NCBI GenBank assembly: GCA_050259035.1
Contig: JBLMZW010000156.1
Location: 1 to 9,425, forward strand
Source of the DNA: JBLMZW01 sp050259035
GTDB taxonomy: Bacteria > Bacillota > Syntrophomonadia > Syntrophomonadales > DTU052
Reading direction: 5' to 3'
Length of the DNA stretch: 9,425 nt
Positions within the stretch are counted from its first letter, which is position 1, and every line of letters begins with the position of its first letter. Shown one piece after another: positions 1-4,390 of the stretch. A model generated the notes under the pieces. That model saw only the letters and a program-made list of their open reading frames with translations. It was not told the origin of the DNA and made no database searches. The position numbers were made by a program, and so were the translations under genes.

Positions 1-2
1 AG

Positions 3-404
3 GTTGGCCCTTATGGAATTAACAATGTTCAAACAATGGAAGAATTGAAAAAGTGGGCAAGAATCAACCATTTATTTAACGATGAATCTATAATACTTGG
101 AATTGCCCGGGATAATCCTGAGACTACTAAACCTGAAAACTGCCGTTATGATACCTGCATTGTTGTTTCAAGCGAATATTCAATGGCTGACAGCTATGTA
201 AGAGAAGGTAATATTACTGGCGGGAAATATGCTGTTTTTAAAATCAACCATACCGCAGAAGCAGTTCAGAAGGCATGGGTTGATATTTTTCCGGAATTAT
301 TAAGACAAGGATTTCAATTTGATGAAGCAAGACCTATCATCGAAAGGTATATAGTCCACATGGTTAATAATCATTATTGTGAAATTTGTGTACCCATATA
401 TTAG
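3..404 (+). CDS. GyrI-like effector-binding domain protein, C-terminal part (5' end cut by window edge)
   Basis: The frame is open to the left edge and reads VGPYG at 3-17, ahead of the first ATG at 36, so the ATG at 36 is very probably internal and the gene starts outside the window. The visible 133 residues match a GyrI/SbmC-type small-molecule binding domain: the 'GPYG' turn, then a helix ending in KKWA, then the 'RYDTCIVV' strand, 'GGKYAVFKI', the helix 'VQKAWVDIFPELL', a 'ERYIVH' segment and the terminal strand 'CEICVPIY'. In this family the domain either stands alone or follows an AraC-type DNA-binding domain and binds lipophilic or cationic effectors. The 'RHVGPYG' type of entry is typical of the AraC-fused form, so an AraC-family regulator is the likeliest whole protein, but the HTH part is not in the window. 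The gene converges on the leftward hydrolase gene, 135 bases away. Confidence 0.82.
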   Translation, partial: VGPYGINNVQTMEELKKWARINHLFNDESIILGIARDNPETTKPENCRYDTCIVVSSEYSMADSYVREGNITGGKYAVFKINHTAEAVQKAWVDIFPELLRQGFQFDEARPIIERYIVHMVNNHYCEICVPIY

Positions 405-526
405 AGTCTTTTATACCATGACGCATGTTCTACAATCTTGCGAAACCATCTCTCACTTTGGGTATGCCCTCTTGAGTCATAATTGAAAGGAATAATTCCT
501 ATTGAGGTCTAGGGCCAGGTTGGGGT

Positions 527-546
527 ATAGGTTTTCAACCTATTTT
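527..546 (+). terminator. Small hairpin with short T-run, possible weak terminator
   Basis: A 7-bp perfect stem (ATAGGTT at 527-533, AACCTAT at 537-543) with a 3-base loop is followed by T at 543-546. It lies between the convergent gyrI-like gene and the hydrolase gene and overlaps the hydrolase stop codon. The stem is AT-rich and the T-run short, and on the minus strand no T-run follows, so it could only serve rightward transcription and only weakly. A second small palindrome (AGGAAT-A-ATTCCT, 488-500) lies 27 bases upstream without a T-run. Confidence 0.3.
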
Positions 547-1694
547 GTGTCAGCCAGGCTGTTCACTCCTGCCAATACGTCCTTATGCAAAATGCGTTGC
601 ATTTTTTCAGGTTCTTCAAATAACGGGCTGTGAGCAGATTGTTCGAAGGTATAAAATCCCTTCGAGGGCGCTTGCAGCTCTTCAAAATAGTTCTTTGCCA
701 GAGTGTAGCTGCAAGTGTAATCGTATATGCCGTGAACAAAATAGACCGGAATATCTAGTTTCGGAACCTTAGCGGTTAAGTCTGTTGCAATCATCTGATT
801 CCACATATCGGTGGAATGATCAGACCACTTGCCGCGCCATATATTTATCTTTTCACTTAATGTGTAATCCGGACATTTCCACGAAGGTAAAAAGATACCG
901 CTAACCACGGAGTTCATGTTGTGCATCGTGCCAATGCCAAGCTCGTGCATCGTTTCATCACGCAGGGAACGATATGAATTTGGCACAGTGTTCATCTCAG
1001 TAATAGGAAACTTTTTGAGTCTTCGCACCATTGTTTTATTTCCGGCTATTGTATACTGTTCCATCATATATTTGTATGCCAGTTTTTCCGATTCTAGCGG
1101 TCGTGATGTCTGACCCACGCCGATATAGGCTTCGTATTTTTCCGGTGCTCGTGCCGCCGCCTGGATTCCAATAAAAGACCCCCACGAATGTGCCATGAGA
1201 TAAACCTTTTCCTGACCAAAGCGCTTGCGGAGGTAATTCGTTACCTCGATTGTGTCAGATATCAATTGCTCGTCGGTAATGGCCGCGGACGGAATGTCAG
1301 GGCTATAGGAAAGTCCGGCGCCGCGCTGCTCCCAGTAACAGACGGTAAAGTGGTCCTCAAGGCCGGCAGGGTAATTCCGGGCAAGGAAGTACTCAGGCAT
1401 GCCAGGTCCCCCGTGAACGAAAAGCAGCACCGGGTTGGTTTGGTTCTTGCTCTTGATGAACATCCCCTGCTCCACCCCGTTGATATCGACATAGATTTTT
1501 TCAGAGATACTGCCTTTCAATACTTTTCCGTTCTCGTCGAGAAACGGTTCTGGCTTACCCGGGCTCCATGCCAGCAGTATACCAGCCAGAATGAGCATAC
1601 AGGCCAGGAAAACAGAAAGCATAATTAGCATGATATGTACCGCCCTTCGTGTAAATGATTGATGAGAAAGAATCTTGATATTATTTCCTGCCAA
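540..1694 (-). CDS. Membrane-anchored alpha/beta hydrolase, proline iminopeptidase-like (S33 family)
   Basis: A 384-residue alpha/beta-hydrolase fold enzyme. One hydrophobic segment at about residues 21-43 follows a basic N-terminus (TRR), so it is probably anchored with the catalytic domain outside. Family landmarks in order: HGGPG (94-98, oxyanion region), WEQRGAG (121-127), nucleophile elbow AHSWG with Ser170, acid Asp325 in 'HGIYDY', and His355 in 'EQSAHS'. HGGPG plus the 'D/EQRG' box point to the proline iminopeptidase-like S33 group, but many members hydrolyse other amides or esters, so the substrate is unknown. The start is TTG (1694-1692): an AGGAGGA ribosome site lies 6 bases upstream (1707-1701) and the nearby ATG at 1710 is out of frame. 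It is the last gene of the leftward block headed by marR; the 455 bases before it hold gene remnants, so it may depend on the marR promoter or on an unseen one. Confidence 0.88.
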   Translation of the reverse strand: MAGNNIKILSHQSFTRRAVHIMLIMLSVFLACMLILAGILLAWSPGKPEPFLDENGKVLKGSISEKIYVDINGVEQGMFIKSKNQTNPVLLFVHGGPGMPEYFLARNYPAGLEDHFTVCYWEQRGAGLSYSPDIPSAAITDEQLISDTIEVTNYLRKRFGQEKVYLMAHSWGSFIGIQAAARAPEKYEAYIGVGQTSRPLESEKLAYKYMMEQYTIAGNKTMVRRLKKFPITEMNTVPNSYRSLRDETMHELGIGTMHNMNSVVSGIFLPSWKCPDYTLSEKINIWRGKWSDHSTDMWNQMIATDLTAKVPKLDIPVYFVHGIYDYTCSYTLAKNYFEELQAPSKGFYTFEQSAHSPLFEEPEKMQRILHKDVLAGVNSLADTK

Positions 1695-1700
1695 TTTTAA

Positions 1701-1707
1701 TCCTCCT
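1701..1707 (-). promoter_or_regulatory. Strong ribosome binding site fixing a TTG start
   Basis: On the minus strand AGGAGGA lies 6 bases before the TTG at 1694. It decides the start of the hydrolase gene, since no in-frame ATG exists near it and the next in-frame methionine lies inside the membrane anchor. Confidence 0.75.
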
Positions 1708-1728
1708 CATATGAAGACTATACTTCCA

Positions 1729-1812
1729 CTACGTGGTCTTTCGGGACATATTCCATATCGACAAAAAATTAAACACTAAAGCCGTTCCTAAAAGTACAGC
1801 AACGCATTCCAG
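1729..1812 (-). pseudogene. Hydrophobic stub, end of an unidentified membrane protein (remnant)
   Basis: In one minus-strand frame the codons from 1812 to the stop at 1731-1729 give 27 residues: a hydrophobic run (VAVLLGTALVFNFLSIW) followed by a polar, basic end (NMSRKTT). This has the look of a last membrane helix with a cytoplasmic tail. Only a few more residues are open upstream before a stop, and no start codon with a ribosome site is visible. It is in a different frame from the LytTR-like fragment that precedes and overlaps it. I do not recognise the parent family; chance is possible for so short a stretch. Confidence 0.25.
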
Positions 1813-1924
1813 TGTTGTGACTTGATATCAGAAATAAGTTTATAATTTCATTATTTATTTCACTGCATCTAATAATGATTTGATCATCTTGTCCCTCTGA
1901 AATATCTTCAATAATTATCTTCAG
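1769..1924 (-). pseudogene. LytTR-type DNA-binding regulator, N-terminal remnant
   Basis: A minus-strand frame beginning at CTG (1924-1922) reads LKIIIEDI, then SEGQDDQIIIRC, then SEINNEIINLF. This resembles the N-terminus of stand-alone LytTR regulators of Firmicutes, which typically start 'MKI.IE.I..G.E.EIIIRC' followed by an acidic helix. After about 36 residues (near 1817) the resemblance ends and the frame stops at 1771-1769, so the DNA-binding LytTR fold itself is missing. No ATG or GTG sits at the expected start and an in-frame TAG lies five codons upstream. The identification is from memory of the family, not a search. The fragment begins exactly where the CPBP-like remnant ends, which suggests a deletion joint. 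Confidence 0.45.
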
Positions 1925-2117
1925 CCAGGACTCATCCTACGTTCGTTCAGATAATCGTTTCTATCCTTTGACTTGCCCGACAGTATGGCTTAAGGCCCCA
2001 TTATCGTAAAACACCGGGTTAAACACTGACATATGCTCCGGCAAACCAGAAAACATAGGTTGCTATAAAGGTCGTAACGAAATAGCGTTTGGGGTTGTAC
2101 TGATAGTTTGAAATCAT
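1921..2117 (-). pseudogene. CPBP-family intramembrane protease (CAAX protease-like), truncated and frameshifted remnant
   Basis: Right behind the DUF6544-like gene an ATG (2117-2115) with a GGGAGTGG ribosome site gives a 32-residue ORF ending at 2019. It reads NPKRYFVTTF, then IATYVFWFAGAYVS, the usual start and first membrane helix of Firmicute CPBP glutamic proteases. After a stop and a change of frame, 1989-1924 reads AILSGKSKDRNDYLNERR, like the conserved loop after the second helix ('..SK..ELRKDYLNR..'). The catalytic EExxxR and later His motifs are absent; the normal protein has well over 200 residues. So this appears to be the broken 5' end of a former third gene of the marR block. The short ORF keeps a start and ribosome site and might still be translated. 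Assignment rests on recalled family patterns. Confidence 0.5.
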
Positions 2118-2149
2118 TTTCCCACTCCCTTTTTTAATATAACAAAGAT

Positions 2150-3001
2150 TTAGATATATTCAGTTATAGTGCCCTTCCCGTTAAAATAAACCAGATCGCC
2201 GTCCTTATAATTCCAAATCGCCTGAAAAACCGTGGGTTTTTTAATGCCGTTTATTTCCCTAAATTCTTTACAGACCACTGACCATTTTACTTTTTCACTT
2301 GTACCGTCTGTTGAAACAGCTTCCCTGTCATCAGTCGTAAAGGAAAGCATTTCCCCTTTTTCGTTAAACGTAAAGATGCCACTGGCAGAAACCCCGTAAT
2401 AATTTATAGTTGCTTTAGCATGCAGATCGTCGACAGCTTCCCAAACAATATAATCCTGCAAAGCTGCATTGGGAACCAGAAGACTTTCTGATAAGAACGT
2501 GACCAGGCTCGATTTATCCATGACTCTTCCAGTCTGGTGAAATAATGTGAACTGCTTTGCTATGATACCCTTCATGGAACCTGCCCCATCGATGTATGAA
2601 TCCAAACCTTCAAAAGGAATTCCGTACATGCGGCTGTCAACATAAGCTACTCGGTTTGGTTTATTAACAAAGTTATATTGGGTGTAATCGATCTTTTTTG
2701 TGGGTTTATTCTTGCCGAACGAAAAATCAACATCCTGATATACAATTTTTATGTGGGACATTTTTGGCATACCAATATAGCCACAATATCTGAAATACTG
2801 CTGAACCGGCAGCGGCAAACCAGCAATATCCTCTTCCTTGAACGTATCTTCCACGTGGCTGGTTTTTGCAATTAAGTCATTTACTATCGCGTTAAATTCC
2901 GTTTTAGTATTTGAACACGGCATCCGAAAAAATATAGCTATAATTCCTAATACAATCAGCAGAATTCCAGTAATCATTCTTTTCGTGCTCCTGTTCTTCA
3001 T
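2150..3001 (-). CDS. Membrane-anchored protein of unknown function, DUF6544/DUF6920-like
   Basis: 283 residues. A basic start (KNRSTKR) and one hydrophobic helix (about 9-26) suggest a signal anchor or uncleaved signal peptide, with the rest outside the membrane; no lipobox is clear. The soluble part carries the pattern I associate with DUF6544/DUF6920 proteins: 'GLPLPVQQYFRY' (61-72), a strand pair around 'MSHIKIVYQDVDFSF', an arginine-methionine segment 'VDSRMYGIP' (121-129), 'YIDGAGSMKG' (136-145), 'LVTFLSESLLVPNA' (166-179), and a beta-rich end. No catalytic motif is visible and the biochemical role of the family is not known to me. The start is ATG with AGGAG 7 bases upstream (3013-3009). 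It lies 60 bases behind marR on the same strand, so it is probably controlled by that regulator. A CPBP-like remnant follows after 32 bases. Confidence 0.75.
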   Translation of the reverse strand: MKNRSTKRMITGILLIVLGIIAIFFRMPCSNTKTEFNAIVNDLIAKTSHVEDTFKEEDIAGLPLPVQQYFRYCGYIGMPKMSHIKIVYQDVDFSFGKNKPTKKIDYTQYNFVNKPNRVAYVDSRMYGIPFEGLDSYIDGAGSMKGIIAKQFTLFHQTGRVMDKSSLVTFLSESLLVPNAALQDYIVWEAVDDLHAKATINYYGVSASGIFTFNEKGEMLSFTTDDREAVSTDGTSEKVKWSVVCKEFREINGIKKPTVFQAIWNYKDGDLVYFNGKGTITEYI

Positions 3002-3061
3002 ATCAATTCTCCTGTCCGCCGATTATGGCCAAGATCTTCTATGATGTTTTTACTTTCGGAA

Positions 3062-3505
3062 TCAATCATTGTTCATCATCCCTTCAATATTTTTATCCAG
3101 CCTGATCAATCCTTCATAGACATCACGGATTAATTCGGCGTCAAATCCGATAAAAAGATTTTCCAGGAATTCTAGTTCCTTTAGGCTTCGACTGGCAAAA
3201 TACTCGGTGCACTTTTGAGTTAAGGTAATTCTTAAGGCCCTCGCATCATTCTTATCCTTTGCTACCGTGACATATCCTCTTTCATGCAAAGCGGCTGCAA
3301 TTCGTTTGGCGTTTTGCCGGGAATACCCGACATGGTTTGCCACTTCACTCACGGTAGGCGGATCGTCAAATTTTGAAACGCCTATGATAAAAAGCCATTG
3401 TTTAATAGTAATGTTTTCATCAAATGCGTCCCCCAGTACCTGCAGTTTGTTGGCCAGTGCAAACATCGCACCGAAGATGTAAGCCTTTTGTTCCAATTCG
3501 TTCAT
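3062..3505 (-). CDS. MarR family transcriptional regulator
   Basis: A 147-residue winged-helix regulator. The HTH is at about 51-79 (TVSEVANHVG then YSRQNAKRIA then the 'HERGYV' strand) and the wing at 83-96 contains 'KDKNDARALRITLT', the conserved D-x-R-x-x-x-x-x-LT pattern of MarR proteins. Flanking helices (1-40 and 103-143) form the dimer interface and ligand pocket. The start at 3505 is preferred over an in-frame ATG at 3535: GGGGG (3517-3513) lies 7 bases before 3505, while the ATG at 3535 is part of the operator palindrome and has no ribosome site. MarR proteins usually repress their own promoter and release DNA on binding phenolic or other lipophilic ligands, or on cysteine oxidation. 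Here an operator-like inverted repeat covers the promoter, so autoregulation of the marR block is likely. The ligand cannot be inferred; the only cysteine (Cys99) is outside the HTH. Confidence 0.9.
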   Translation of the reverse strand: MNELEQKAYIFGAMFALANKLQVLGDAFDENITIKQWLFIIGVSKFDDPPTVSEVANHVGYSRQNAKRIAAALHERGYVTVAKDKNDARALRITLTQKCTEYFASRSLKELEFLENLFIGFDAELIRDVYEGLIRLDKNIEGMMNND

Positions 3506-3520
3506 ATTAATACCCCCACA

Positions 3521-3571
3521 ACATAAAGGTAACATGTTGCTTATATGATACGTAACATGTTGCCTTTATGT
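3521..3571. promoter_or_regulatory. MarR operator: two AACATGTT palindromes inside a 20-base inverted repeat
   Basis: Arm 3521-3540 is ACATAAAGGTAACATGTTGC and arm 3552-3571 is its reverse complement at 18 of 20 positions, with an 11-base centre. Each arm holds the perfect 8-bp palindrome AACATGTT (3531-3538 and 3554-3561), whose centres are 23 bases apart, close to two helical turns. The pair brackets the -10 box of the marR promoter, the classical arrangement for repression by two MarR dimers. That the local MarR binds here is inferred from position; the sequence alone shows only the symmetry. Confidence 0.72.
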
Positions 3572-3574
3572 CAA
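3545..3574 (-). promoter_or_regulatory. Sigma-A-type promoter of the marR block
   Basis: On the minus strand a perfect -35 box TTGACA (3574-3569) is followed after 18 bases by TATCAT (3550-3545), five of six matches to the -10 consensus. Transcription should start near 3538, about 33 bases before the marR start codon. Both operator half-elements overlap it: one fills the spacer, the other covers the expected start point. Confidence 0.72.
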
Positions 3575-3628
3575 CCATTATTGAATATTTATTCTCTACT
3601 TCAGCAACCCCAGGGAATTCTGGCCCTA

Positions 3629-3657
3629 TTGACTCCCAATCTCTAACAATCTACTAT
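3629..3657 (+). promoter_or_regulatory. Promoter of the tetR gene
   Basis: TTGACT (3629-3634), a 17-base spacer and TACTAT (3652-3657) form a sigma-A-like promoter pointing right. The expected start point, near 3664, falls within the operator-like palindrome at 3659-3676, and the ribosome site of tetR follows at 3689-3694. It is divergent from, and does not overlap, the marR promoter. Confidence 0.6.
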
Positions 3658-3658
3658 T

Positions 3659-3676
3659 TAATTAACCAGTTAGTTA
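3659..3676. promoter_or_regulatory. TetR operator copy 1 (upstream of tetR)
   Basis: Read on the minus strand this is TAACTAACTGGTTAATTA, an imperfect palindrome. It shares TTTAACTAACTGGTT exactly with the site at 4337-4351, in inverted orientation. It sits directly downstream of the tetR -10 box, over the expected transcription start, as expected for autorepression by the TetR protein encoded next to it. Confidence 0.7.
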
Positions 3677-3699
3677 AACGATTTTATTGGGGGATTACT

Positions 3700-4311
3700 A
3701 TGCCGAAAAATCATGAAAACGACACTTCTGACAGCCGCAAGAAGATCCTGCAAGCAGCCGAAGAAGTTTTTAGTGAAAAGGGGTTTGATGGAGCCAGAGT
3801 TGACGAAATCGCACGGCGTTCGGGGGTTAACAAGGCGCTGCTATATTATTACTTCCAGAACAAAGAGAGTATTCTCGATGAACTGCGGCGCCGCAGTATG
3901 GAGGATATGATACATTCTCGGGAGCAATTGCTCGGGCACCTGGAACAGCCTACTTTTGCTGATCTCGTTATGAGCTTTCAAATGTCGCGGGATTTTTTAG
4001 AAAATCACCGTGCCGCATTGAATGTAGTGCTGCTGGAAGCGTTTAAACAGGATTCCAAGATGTCGCTTCCGGAATTTCTGACACCAGTGCTTGATAATGT
4101 CATGTCTTTAATTGACCGTTGGGGCCAATCCCAGGTTGACCGCAGTAAAACAATGCTGGAAATACTGTACTTTGTACTTATACCTAATATTCTGTTTGCC
4201 GTAACCGGTGATCAGTCGGCATCGGTGGTCGGGCTTAGCGCTGATGGTGCTCGTGATGCTTTTACCGAGCTGCTGCGCAAAAGAGCTATGGAGTTCTTCG
4301 ATGAGGCATGA
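3700..4311 (+). CDS. TetR/AcrR family transcriptional regulator
   Basis: 203 residues from the ATG at 3700. GGGGGA at 3689-3694 gives a ribosome site 5-6 bases upstream; a longer in-frame reading back to an ATG at 3568 would start inside the marR operator/promoter and translate the tetR promoter, so it is rejected. The N-terminal DNA-binding domain is typical: 'SRKKILQAAEEVFSEKGFDG' (12-31), then 'RVDEIARRSGVNKALLYYYF' (33-52), where the YYYF end of the recognition helix is diagnostic, then 'NKESILDEL'. Residues beyond about 65 form the helical ligand-binding and dimer domain, poorly conserved, with a hydrophobic stretch (EILYFVLIPNILFAV). The identical operator-like palindrome occurs before this gene and before the downstream fused oxidoreductase, so it most likely represses both until a ligand binds, perhaps the oxidoreductase's substrate (inference). 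Confidence 0.92.
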   Translation: MPKNHENDTSDSRKKILQAAEEVFSEKGFDGARVDEIARRSGVNKALLYYYFQNKESILDELRRRSMEDMIHSREQLLGHLEQPTFADLVMSFQMSRDFLENHRAALNVVLLEAFKQDSKMSLPEFLTPVLDNVMSLIDRWGQSQVDRSKTMLEILYFVLIPNILFAVTGDQSASVVGLSADGARDAFTELLRKRAMEFFDEA

Positions 4312-4338
4312 GATCAACTAAATTAGCTTCAATGCTTT

Positions 4339-4356
4339 TAACTAACTGGTTGGTTA
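4339..4356. promoter_or_regulatory. TetR operator copy 2 (upstream of the fused oxidoreductase)
   Basis: TAACTAACTGGTTGGTTA is palindromic at 14 of 18 positions and matches copy 1 at 16 of 18 (inverted). It lies in the 79-base gap between the tetR stop and the GTG start of the next gene. No clear -35/-10 pair can be seen here, so it may act on a weak promoter of its own or as a roadblock to transcription coming from tetR. Confidence 0.68.
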
Positions 4357-4390
4357 GACTTTTTCAAACATTTCGCGGGGAGGGAAAATA

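Noticed and set aside
1188..1628. 146-codon open frame on the plus strand
   Set aside because: It lies antisense within the hydrolase gene across its conserved HGGPG and catalytic serine regions, with no recognisable domain.
3506..3535. Ten-residue N-terminal extension of MarR from the ATG at 3535
   Set aside because: That ATG is part of an AACATGTT operator palindrome near the expected transcription start and lacks a ribosome site; GGGGG is well placed for the ATG at 3505.
3568..3699. Upstream 44-residue extension of the TetR gene from an ATG at 3568
   Set aside because: It would start inside the marR operator and promoter, has no ribosome site, and would translate the tetR promoter and operator; the family's N-terminus fits the ATG at 3700.
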